This document shows positions 34,701 to 47,000 of a stretch of DNA of 64,000 nucleotides, piece after piece; within the stretch, counting starts at the first letter, position 1, and each line of letters opens with the position of its first letter. Origin of the DNA: Orientallactaga sibirica (taxonomy: Eukaryota; Chordata; Mammalia; Rodentia; Dipodidae); contig JAEOAD010000888.1 in the NCBI GenBank assembly GCA_036365145.1, forward strand, positions 4,017,501 to 4,081,500. The letters run 5' to 3'. Both the position numbers and the translations under genes were made by a program. The notes under the pieces are model-generated. The model was not told where the DNA came from, made no database searches, and worked only from the letters and a program-made list of their open reading frames with translations.

Positions 34701-37033
34701 GTTTTTTTTGTTTTATTTTATTTTATTATTATTATTTTTTTGAGTAGAGAGAGAGAGTAGTGGCCTCTTGCCACTACAAACAAACTCCAAATATATACAC
34801 CATTTTGTGCACATGGCTTTATGTGGTTACTGGGGAATGGAACCCAGCCACCCTCCACCCCACTTTGCCTTCTTAGGTTTTTTTTTTTTTTGGTTTTTCG
34901 AGGTAGAGTCTCACTCTAGTCCAGGCTGACCTTGAATTCACTATGTAGTGTCAGGGTGGCCTCGAACTCATGGTGATCCTCCTACCTCTGCCTCACAAGT
35001 GCTGGGATTAAAGCCATGCGCCACCATGCCCAGCTGTTTTTGTTTTTCTATTCTACTATTTATATGTTTCTTTTTCCTTGACCCCTCAGGGCTGGACCAA
35101 GCCCAATGCTTTCCATGTGTGCATCACATCCTACAAGCTGGTGCTACAGGACCATCAAGCCTTCCGCCGCAAGAACTGGCGCTATCTTATTTTGGATGAG
35201 GCTCAGAACATTAAGAACTTCAAATCCCAACGCTGGCAGTCACTGCTTAACTTTAACAGGTAGGAATGAAGATAAGAGATTTATAATGGATTGGTCTGAA
35301 GGGCTGGTTGCCTGGGTTAAGGTCTGAATCAAAGATACTCAGAAAGTTGGGACCTTTCTAACTGCATCTTTCTCCTAATTCCTTCTCTTCATAGCCAGAG
35401 GCGCCTGCTCCTGACAGGAACTCCTTTGCAGAATAGCCTCATGGAGCTGTGGTCCTTGATGCATTTTTTGATGCCCCATGTCTTCCAGTCTCATCGCGAG
35501 TTCAAGGAATGGTTCTCTAACCCCCTAACTGGCATGATTGAGGGAAGTCAAGAGTATAATGAAGGTCTAGTTAAACGCCTTCACAAGGTAGGGTCTATAA
35601 TAATCTGTCAAGGTATTGGGGATGATAAGGAGCTAAAGGTAATACCCAGCAAAGCCTTAAGAGAAGCCAGGCGTGGTGGCACACGTGTTTAATCCCAGCA
35701 CTCGGGAGGCAGAGGTAGGAGGATTGCCGTGAGTTCAAGGCCACCCTGAAAGTACATAGTGAATTCCAGGTCAGGCTGGGCTACAGTGAGACCCTACCTT
35801 GAAAAAAAAAAAAAAAAAAAAACAGCAAAGGAAGTCCATGCCAGGTTGAATTATCCGTTACCACAAGCTGCAGTGTTTTAGTTACTAACCCATTGCCAAA
35901 TTTTAATTTTTTATTTTTTATTCTTGGAGAGAGACACAGAGAGAGAGACAGAAGGAGAGGGAGACAGATAGAGATGGGCGCACCAGCAGTCTCTCAGCTG
36001 CTGTGAACGAAATCCAGATGTGTGCGCCCCCTTGTGGGCAAGTGCAGCATTGCGCCCTTGCGTCACTTTGTTGTATCTGGCTAAACGTGGGACCTGGAGA
36101 TTGGAACCGGGTTCTTAGGCTTAGCAGGCAGGCGCCTTAACCGCTAAGCCATCTCTCCAGCCCCACTGCCCAATTTTAGCAACCTTATCTTAGTCATCAT
36201 GTTGGTTTCTTTAGTTGAGGATGTTTTTGCTCTTTGAGTAAAACAATGCTGCTAATTAGTCCCTACTTGTTCTCTATCTGGATCACATCAACTTGATGTT
36301 TTGGGTCTTATCTATCTGCCTTTTCTTTGGTTTGAGGTAGGGTCTCACTCTAGTCCAGGCTGACCTGTAATTCCCGATGTAGTCCTAGTTCAGCCTTAAT
36401 ATGGTCATCCTCCTACCTCTGCCTCCCAAGTGCTGGGATTGAAGGCATGTGCCACTTTTCATGGCTTTTTCTTTTTAAATTTTATTTATTTTATGTTAAG
36501 TGCAAACAGAGAGACAGAGAATAGGCACACCAGAGCCTCTAGCCACTGTAAATGAACTCCAGACACATGTACCACTTTGTGTAGCTTTATACAGGTACAG
36601 GCAAGCACCTTAACTGCTGAGCCATCTCTCCAGCCCTTCTTCATTTTATCATTTATTTATTTATTTTTGGTTTTGCAAGTTACGATCTCACTCTAGCCTA
36701 GGTTGACCTGGAATTATCTCAGGGTGGCTTTAAATTCACAGGAATCCATCTACCTCTGCCTCTCAAGTGCTGGGATTAAAGGCATATGTCACCATGCCTG
36801 CCTCTTCTTTCTTTCTTTGTTTCTTTTTTTTGTTTGTTTTTGTTTTTAATTAATTTATTTATTAGAGGGAGAGTGAGAATGGGTGCGCCAGGGCCTCAAG
36901 CCACTGCAAACGAACTCCAGATGCATACACTTTCTTGTGCTTCTGGCTTATGTGGGTCCTGGGGAATCGAACCTGGGTCCTTTGGCTTTGCAGGCAAGCA
37001 CTTTCACCTCTCAGCCATCTCTCCAGCCCCTTC

Positions 37034-37065
<32 letters not shown>

Positions 37066-40000
37066 TTTTTTTTAATATTGTTTTTTAAAAATTTTTTTAC
37101 TTTATTTATTTTTGAGAGAGAGAGACAGAGAGAGAGAGACAGAGAGAGGGAAACAGATAGAGATGGGCGCGCCAGCAGTCTCTTACTGCTGTGAACAAAA
37201 TCCAGATGCGTGCACCCCCTTGTGGGCAAGTGCAGCATTGCGCCCTTGCCTCACTTTTGCATCTGGCTAAACATGGGACCTGGAGATTGGAACCAGGTTC
37301 TTAGGCTTAGCAGGCAGGCACCTTAACCGCTAAGCCATCTCTCCAGCCCTCATTATTTATTTATAATCTATTTTTTATTTTAGAATCATAGTGAGAGAGA
37401 ATCGGCACGCCAGGGTCTCAGCCACTGTAATCAAACCCCAGACTCGCTACCTAGTGAGCACATGTAGCCTTGTGCTTGCTCACCTTTGTGGGATCTGGAG
37501 AGTCGAACATAGGTCCTTATGCTTTGCAGGCAAGCACCTTAACTTCTAAGCTATCTCTCCAGCCCCCTTTTTTTGTTTGTTTTTCAAGGTAAAGTCTCTC
37601 TCTAGCCTAGACTGACCTGGAATTCACTATGTAATCTCTTGGTGGCCTTGAACTCAGTGGTCCTCCTACCTCAGCTTCCCGAATGCTGGGATTAAAGGCA
37701 TGCCCCACTATGCCTGGCTCCTTCTTTATTATTTATTTATTTATTTATTCTTCTTTTTTCTAGGTAGGGTCTCACTCTAGCCCAGGCTGACCTGGAGTTC
37801 ACTGTATAACCCTCAGGGTGGCCTCGAACTCACAGGAATCCTCCTACCTCTGCCTCCTGAGTTCTGGGATTAAAGGCGTGTGATACTACGCCCAACTCCT
37901 TGTTTTTTAAGAAAAATACCGTATTTTTTCGAGAGGGAGGTGGCAGATAGAGAGGTAATGGGTGTATCAGGCCCTCTAGCCACTGCCAATGAAAACCAGA
38001 TGCATGTGCCACCTTGTGCATCTGGCTTTATGTGGGTGCTGGAGAATCAAAACAAACCTGTGTCCTTGGACTTTACAGGCAAATGTCTTAAGTGCTGAGC
38101 CATCTCTCCAGCTACTCCTCCGACTTTTGTTAAATATATATTTTTTTATTATTTATTTTTGGAGAGAGACAGAGAGAGGGAGAAGAGAGACAGATAGAGA
38201 TAGGCGCACCAGGAATCTCTCAGTTGCTGTGAACGAAATCCAGATGTGTGCGCCCCCTTGTGGTCAAGTGTGGCATTGTGCCCTTGCATCACTTTGCATC
38301 TGGCTAAATGTGGGACCTGGAGATTGGAACTGGGTTCTTAGGCTTAGGAGGCAGGCACCTTAACTGCTAAGCCATCTCTCCAGCCCTCCTCCGACTTTTA
38401 TTTATTTATTTTTTTTTACTTTAAAATTTTTTTTTATTTTTATTTATTTATTTGAGAGGGACAGAGAGAGAGAGAGAGAGGCAGATAAAGAGAGAGAGAG
38501 AGAGATAATGGGTGCACCAGGGACTCCAGCCACTGCAAACAAACTCCAGATGCATGTGCCACTTTGTGCATCTGGCTTACGTGGGTCCTGGGGAATCGAG
38601 CCTCGAACCGGAGTCCTTAGGCTTCACAGGCAAGCGCTTAACCACCAAGCCATCTCTCCAGGCCCCTCCTCCGACTTTTAAAGAGAATCTTTCAACATTC
38701 TGATCTTTTCTTCTTCTCAGTGTGTATATCTTACAAACATGTTCATTCCCAAGACATTATTAACTGTTGCCTGTGTTCATAATTCCTCAAATTTCTAGAT
38801 TAGTTACCGTAAATTTTAATATTTGACTTGGTATGTTTTTTTTTTTTTTATCATTTCATTTATTTTTGGAGAGAGACTCAGACAGAGACAGGGAGAGGGA
38901 GACAGAGAATGGGTGTGCCAGCAGTCTCTCAGCTGCTGTGAACGAAATCCAGATGTGTGCGCCCCCTTGTGGGCAAGTGCGGCATTGTGCCCTTGCGTCA
39001 CTTTGCATCTGGCTAAACGTGGGACCTGGAGATTGGAACCCGGTTCTTAGGCTTAGCAGGCAGGTGCCTTAACCGCTGAGCCATCTCTCCAGCCCTAAGT
39101 TTTTTTTTTTTTTTAATTTTTTATTTGAGGGAAAGAGGCAGAAAGAGAGAATGTGCATGCCAGGGTTTTCAGCTACTGCAAATTAATTCCAGATACATGC
39201 ACCACTTTGTGCATCTGTCTTATGTGGGTCCTAGGAAATTATACCTGGGTTGTTTGGCTCTGCAAGCAAGTGACTTAACCACTAAGTCATCTCTCCAGCT
39301 CTTCTCTTTTCTTTCTTTCTTTTTTTTTTTTTTTGTTTTGTTTTGTTTTGTTTTTCGAGGTAGGGTCTCACTCTAGCCCAGACAGACCTGGAATTCACTA
39401 TGTAGTCACAGGTTAGACTCATACTTACAGCCATCCTCCTACCTCTGCCTCCCGAGTGCTGGGATTAAAGGCATGTGCCACCATGCCCAGCTCCTTGTTT
39501 TCTTTTAAAAAAATATTTATTTAAAAAAATATTTATTTATTTGAGAGAGAGGTAGATAGAGAATGGGCACACCAGGGCCTCCAGCCATTGCAAACATACT
39601 TCATATGTATATGCCACCTTGTGCGTCTGGCTTACATGGGTACTGGGGAATTTAACCTGGGTTTTTAGGCTTTGCAGGAAAGGGCCTTAACTGCTAAGAC
39701 ATCTCTCCAGCCCATGTTTTTTTTTTTCTTTTTAATTTTAAAATATTTTATTTATTTTTTATTTATTTATTTGAGAGCGAGATATAGAAATAGGCAGGTA
39801 GAGAGAGAGAATGGGTGTGCCAGGACTTCCAGCCATTGCAAATGGACTCCAGATGTGTGCGCCCCCTTGTGCATCTTGCTTACATGAGTTGTGGGGAATT
39901 GAACCTGGGTCCTTTGGCTTTTCAGGCAAGTACCTTAACCACTAAGCCATTTCTCCAGCCCCCATGTTTTTTTTTTTTTTTTTTTTTTTTCTGGTTTTTC

Positions 40001-41017
40001 AAGGTAGGGTCTTACTCTAGTTCAGACTGACCTGGAATTCACTATGTAGTCTCAGAGTGACCTCTAACTCACAGTGATCCACCTACCTCTGCCTTCCAAA
40101 TGCTGGGATTAAAGGCCTGTGCTACCATGCCTAGCTGAACACTTAAGAAAACACTTTCAAGAGCCTTGACTTGTTATAGCAATGAGCTGCTATGTGCAGC
40201 TCTGATTTAATTATTTTATTTTTATTTTTCAAGGTAGGGTCTGACTTTAGCCCAGGCTGACCTGGAACTCACTCTATTTCCAGGCTGCCCTTGAAGTCAA
40301 AGCAATCCTCCTACCTCTTTGCCTCCTGAATGCTGGGATTAAAGGCATGGGTGCCACCATGCCTGGCTTGGCTTGATGTTTTTAATTAAAAGTATCTTCT
40401 TAGCCGGGCGTGGTGGCACATGCGTTTCATCCCAGCACTCGGGAGGCAGAGGTAGGAGGATCACTGTGAGTTCAAGGCCACCCTGAGACTACACAGTTAC
40501 TTCCAGGTCAGCCTGAGCCAGAGTGACACCCTACCTCGAAAAACCAAATTTAAAAAAAAAAAAAAAAAAAAAGTAATCTTCTTAGCTGGGTGTGGAGCCA
40601 CGTGCCTTTTATCCCAGTACTTGGATGGCAAGAGGATCATCATGAGTTTGAGGCCACCATGAGACAAGACAGTGAGTTCTAGGTCAGCTTGGTCTAGAGG
40701 GAGACCCTACCTTGAAAAACCAAAAAATAAATAAAAACAAGATAAAGGATCTTTTAATTAATACTTTATTTGCAAGCAGAGAGAGACAGAATGGGCTTCT
40801 AGCGATTGAAAACAAACTCTAGATATGTGGCAGTTTGTACATCTGGCTTTATATGGGTACTGGGGAATCAAACCTGGATCCTTGGGCTTTGCTGGCAAGC
40901 ATCTTAACTGCTGAGCTATTTCTCCAACCTACCTGAAAGTTGTTTTTTTTTTCTTTTTCTTTTTCTTCATTCATTCTCAGATACCTTGGTTTTTACAATT
41001 TGTTATTTCTCATCCAA

Positions 41018-41053
<36 letters not shown>

Positions 41054-44000
41054 GTTTGTTTTTCAAGGTAGGGTCTCACTCTAGCCCAGGCTGTCCTGGA
41101 ATTCACTAATTCACTATTATTCTCAGGGTGGCCTTGAACTCATGGTGATCTCCAACCTCTGCCTCCCAAGTGCTGGGTTAAAGGTGTGCGCCACCATGCC
41201 CAGCTTTCCTTCATTTTTTTCCCTTCCCTTCACTGATAGTGAATACTCTTTCCTATCAGATTTCTTCTTTTTTTTGGGGGGGGGGAGCCCAACAGACTGG
41301 CCTTCTGTCCTTCCTCCTGCTTTTTTTTTTTTTTTTTTTTTTTTACTTGATAGAGAGTGTGAGAGTGAATTGGCCTCCAGTCACTAATTGAACTCCAGAT
41401 GTATGCAGCACCTTGTGTGCTTGCATCACCTTGTACATCTGGCTTATGTGGGACCTGGAAAGTGGAACATGGGTCCTTAGGCTTTGCTGTCAAGTGCCTT
41501 AACTACAAAGCCATCTCTCCAGCCCCCTATCAGATTTTTATATCCTGAAATTACAGATTTGCCTGTTCAAGACTATCAAAGTCACTCTTATAATTTTTAA
41601 ATATTTCATTTTTATTCATTTATTTTAGAAAGAGAGCGAATAGCCACTCCAGCTACTGCAAACCAACTCCAGACCACCTTGTGTATCTGCTTACGTGGGT
41701 ATTGGGGTATTGAACCTGGGTCCTTGGGCTTTGCAGGCAAGCACCTTAACCACCAAGTTTGGATACTGGGGATCAAATCCAGGATTTTGTTTTGTTTTGT
41801 TTTCTTTTGTTTTTTGTTTTTTATAAGGTAAGATCTCACTGTAGCTTAGGCTGATCTGTAACTCACTTGTCTTATACCTCTGCCTCCTGAGTGCTGGGAC
41901 CAAAGATGTGCACCACCATCCTCTGCTGTTTCTTTGCAAGCTATTGTGCCAAGATCCAAGTAGAAGGGCTAGGCTGGAGCCTAGTGTTCTCTCTTCTGTC
42001 AACCTCCTACTTACTTGCTTTTAGGTTTTGCGACCTTTTTTGTTGCGTCGAGTTAAAGTGGATGTTGAGAAGCAGATGCCCAAAAAGTACGAGCATGTTA
42101 TCCGCTGCCGACTTTCTAAGCGCCAACGCTGTCTTTATGATGACTTCATGGCACAGACCACGTAAGGGAGCACTGAGGGTTGGTTTTCGGACACTGAATG
42201 GGAATGTAGGTGGCTGTTAGGATATTCTGTATTTATTTTTTTCTCTCTCTCCAGAACTAAGGAAACTCTAGCTACAGGCCATTTCATGAGTGTCATCAAC
42301 ATCTTGATGCAATTGAGAAAAGTCTGCAATCATCCAAATCTGTTTGACCCTCGACCTGTTACTTCCCCATTCATCACCCCAGGCATCTGCTTCAGTACAG
42401 CCTCTCTGGTGCTAAGGGCCACTGAAGTTCACCCACTCCAGGTATGTAGTTGTCCCCATGTTGGGGTGCCTTACCCATATCTCCTCTTTTGTTTAGGGTC
42501 TGACTTTTTTGCGTTCTTATTACTTCTGTCATTTCAGTAACTGAGTAGTATTCACTTAACTTCGTTGTTTTCTAGTCATGTGACTTGGGGAAAAATTTTT
42601 TTCCCCAGGTATGATCTTACTCTAATCCAGGCTGACTTTGAACTCAGAGTGGTCTTCCTACCTCTCACAGATGTTGAGATTAAAGGCTTGCACCATTGCC
42701 AGTCAAATCATTAAAAAAACGCCGGGCGTGGTGGCGCATGCCTTTAATCCCAGCACTCGGGAAGCAGAGGTAGGAGGATCGCTGAGAGTTCGAGGCCACC
42801 CTGAGACTACATAGTGAATTCCAGGTCAGCCTGGGCTAGAGTGAGACCCTACCTCGCAAAACCAAAAAAAAAACAAAAACGCTGGGTGTGGTGGCACACG
42901 CCTTTAATCCCAGCACTCTGGAGGCAGGGGTAGAAGGATCGCCGAGAGTTCAAGGCCACCCTGAGACTACATAGTTAATTCCAGATCAGCCTGGACCAGA
43001 GTGAGACCCTACCTCACAAAACCAAAAAAAAAACAATTTTCAGGGCTGCAGAGATGGCTTAGTGGTTAAGGCACATGCCTGCGAAGCCTAAAGACCCTGG
43101 TTTGATTCTCCAGGTCCCACGTAAGCCAGGTGCATAAGGGGGTGCATGCATCTGGAGTTTGTTTGCAGTGGCTAGAGGCCCTGGTGTGCCCATTATCACT
43201 CTCCCTCCCTCTTTCCCTCTCTGTCTCTAATAAATAAATAAATAAAAATAAAATCATTTAAAAAAAAACAAACAAACTATTTTCTTTGTTTATTTTGGGT
43301 GCAGGGGAAGAGACAGACAGAGACAGAATGGGCAGGCCAGGGCCTCCAGCCACTGCAAACAAACTCCAGTTGGGTGCACCACCATGTGCATCTGTCTTAC
43401 ATGGGTTCTGGGGAATCAAACCTAGGTTCTTTTTTTTTTTATTTTTTTTATTGACTTTTAATCTTACATACCAAAAAAACCCCACCTGATATTTTCCTCC
43501 CCTCCCCCATTCCACTTTAGAACTCCAGTCTCCATCATATCCCCTCCCTTTCTCCATTAGTCTCTCTCCTAATTTGATGACATCATCTTTCTCTTCTATT
43601 TTGAGGGTCTTGCAAAGGTATTGCTAGGCACTGCAAGATCATGGATATCGAGGCCAATTTCTGTCTGGCAGCTGCATTGTAAGAGGTCATATCCTTCCTT
43701 TGGCTCTTCCATTCTATCAGCCCCCTCTTCCACAATGGTCCCTGAGCCACTGGAGGATGTGACAGAGGTGTTTCAGTGCTAGGCACTCATCCATCCCTTC
43801 TTCTCAGCACTATGTTGCCTTTTGGGTCATTCCAGTGGTCATCACCATCTGAAAAGAGAAGCTTCTCTAGCCAGAAGTGAGAGTAGCGTTAATATGTGAA
43901 CATGAACATTTAGTGTAGTGTCCCCAGGGCAGCTTGGTGGGAATAATATATACATTTAGTCAGACATGAGCAGGCTTATACCCCCAAGGCTCATGACCTC

Positions 44001-47000
44001 ACCTACCATAGACTTTTACTTAGGTTTTTCAGTACGGGTATGTATTCCTCTCCCAGAGAGGGCCTTCAGTCCAATTATGGAGCAGTTGGTTACCCCAAGA
44101 GTATACACGCCACTATTGCACCCGTTCAGTCATTGGGCCTGTCTGGCCAAGCTTGAATATTCAGCATCCACTATTTTCACTGTTGATGGCTTCTGTCTCC
44201 CATACGCTGCGTGCAGTGCAGCTTTTTCCAGCTTTCAGTTGGCTGGTCTACAGGGAGAAGGTTTTCTGCTCAGCACCAGCTTGCTTTCTCAGTGTCCTTG
44301 CCTCTCAGGCATGAGATGTCTTCAGCAATAGGGTCTTACTATCTATTTCTCTAGGGAAACCAAGGGCTTTGGCAAAAACCTTAATGTTTTGGAGGCTACC
44401 GGGACCTCCTTGGCCAACAACTCACTGGAAGGTATTCCATCCCAGGCACTGAAAATTTTCTAGTAACAGTCTACATCTTCTAGACGTTCCCTTATTCAAA
44501 AAAGTAATTTTACATATGTCTTATTGATAATATCTTGAGTTTAGATTGTCCCTCCCCCTGCCCTTTTTGTATGCATTCTCTTCCCATGGCCTCGCTTAGG
44601 CCATTCCCCTCCCTGTACTCAGTTCTTCTACTTACATGTGTATTACCATACACTTAAGTCCTACCCTTTCTTCCCTCCCTTATAGCCTTTTACCTGCTTA
44701 CTGGTTTCTGGTACCTATTTTTTTTTTTTTTTTTTTTTTTTTTTTCAAGGTAGGCTCTCACTCTGGTCCAGGCTGACCTGGAATCAACTATGTAGTCTCA
44801 GGGTGGCCTTGAACTCACAGCGATCCTCCTACCTCTGCCTCCCAAGTGCTGGGATTAAAGGCGTGCGCCACCACGCCCGGCTTGTCTGGTACCTATTTTT
44901 AAACCTAGGTTCTTAGGTTTTGCAGGCAAGTGCCTTAACTGCTAAGCTGTCTGTCTCCAGCCCAGACAAGTCTTTTTTTTTTTTTTTTTTTTTTTTTGGT
45001 TTTGTGAGGTAGGGTCTCACTCTGGTCCAGGCTGACCTGGAATTAACTATGTAGTCTCAGGGTGGCCTCAAACTCTCGGCCATCCTCCTACCTCTGCCTC
45101 CTGAGTGCTGGGATTAAAGGCATGCGCCACCACGCCTGGCTACAGATCACTTTTTAACGTGTATTTTCATTCCCAAAGAATTGTGAACCATGTTATGGAC
45201 TGATAGCTTCTTGGTTGAGCACTTCCCTTAAAATTCAGGAGGCCTTGAGTCTGCTCCCAATAAAGTAAAATTGGCTTTTGTATTTACCTATAGTTTAGTA
45301 GATGAGGGTGTCAGATCACCATCAGTCCATAGTTGAGGGTCAACCAGTGGGTGAAAATACCAGTGTTATTCCTGTTGAGACTTCACTCAATCAGGTATCC
45401 ATTTTTAGGTGTAAACCCTAGAAATAGTGAATCTTTTTTAAAATTTAATTAATTAATTAATTTATTTATTTACTGAGAAAGAAGCAGAGAGACAATGGGC
45501 ACACCAGGGCCTCCAGCCACTGCAAACGAACTCCAGACAGATGCGCCCCCTTGTGCATCTGGCTAACGTGGGTCCTAAAGAATTTGGCTTTGCAGGAAAT
45601 GCCTTAACTACTAAACCATCCCTCCAGCCTGCTGAATCTCTTAAAGCCTTAACACATTTCAGTTAGTTCTCATTGGGAGCACCTCATGGTAGTCAGTATT
45701 GAAATCTCACTGGAACTCAGAGAATTATCTAAAGTTAAGAAACCTAGGGCTGGGGAAATGGCTTAGTGATAAAGCACTTGGCCTCACAACTCCCGAGTAT
45801 CTAAATTCAGATGACCATGTAAGAGCCAGAGGCTATGGTAGGCTTCTTTAATTCCAGTACCTTTGTAAACAGGGAAGGAGACAGAGAGAGAGTTTCCTGG
45901 AAGTTCACAGACCAACTGGCTTGATGAACAGAGCACTGAACAATTACAGACCCTGCCTCAAGGTGGAAAGAGAGGATCAATCTGAAAGTTGTCCTCTTAC
46001 CTCCCGTATGTGCACCATGGTATCTGTATTGCCTGCACTTGTAAAAACATGCCACATAAATATTTTAAAAAGAAATTAGAAACAAAAACAAACCTGTATC
46101 TCACTTTGGCTTCTTTCCTTATTCCCACTTTACTAGAAAGAAAAAAAGTAATCTGGAATTTCTTTTGTAGCTGACTAGTATTAGCCTTTTTTTTTTTTTT
46201 TTTTTTTTTTTTGAGAGAGAGAGAGAGAGAACAGGCGCGCCAGCAGCCTCTCAGCCGCTGTGAACAAACTCCAGATGTTGTGTGTGCCCCCTTGTGGGCA
46301 AGTGCAGCATTGCGCCCTTGCCTCACTGCATCTGGCTAAACGTGGGACCTGGAGATTGGAACCGGCGTTCTTAGGCTCAGCAGGCAGGCACCATAACTGC
46401 TAAGCCATCTCTCCAGCCACCTCCCCTTTTTTTCACAGTGGTCATTAATGTCCATTCCACAACATGAGTATTAGGAAAACAGTATCTCTTTCCCACCCTA
46501 ACCAACTCTCCTGTTTAGAGAAAGGCAACAGAGACTAGTAAGACCCATGAGACCTATGATTTTGTTCACTTCCTCACTTTGTCATAAAATCCACACATCA
46601 GTTTTACTATGTGCTAGCTGCCTGGGAGTTTTGTAGGACAGAGGGGTGGAAATCAAGGAATTTCAGGTGAGTGGTTTTGTGGGAGATCCTTAAGCCAAAG
46701 CAAACAAGGCTCCTTGGGGCTTTCTCAGCAGATTTCCTTTCCTTTTAAAATTGAATATTGTGTGTACAATACCACATTTTGTTTGTTTATTTATCTCTCA
46801 GTGGACCCTTGTGGTTGTTTCTACCTTTTTTTCACCCTCAGTTTTTTTTCGAGGTAGGGTCTTGCTCTAGCCCAGGCTGACCTGGAATTCACTGTGTAGT
46901 CTTAGGCTGGCTGTGAACTATTTACAAGTAGAGACATACAGAGAGGATGGGTGCGCCAGGGCTTCTGGTCACTGCAAATTCAAGGTATGCATACCACTTA

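Noticed and set aside
37989..38363. Open frames of 60-130 codons inside SINEs (here and at many other places)
   Set aside because: Their translations repeat the same peptide (such as [14 protein letters not shown] or YVGPGE) wherever a B2-like SINE occurs, so they are repeat translations, not genes.
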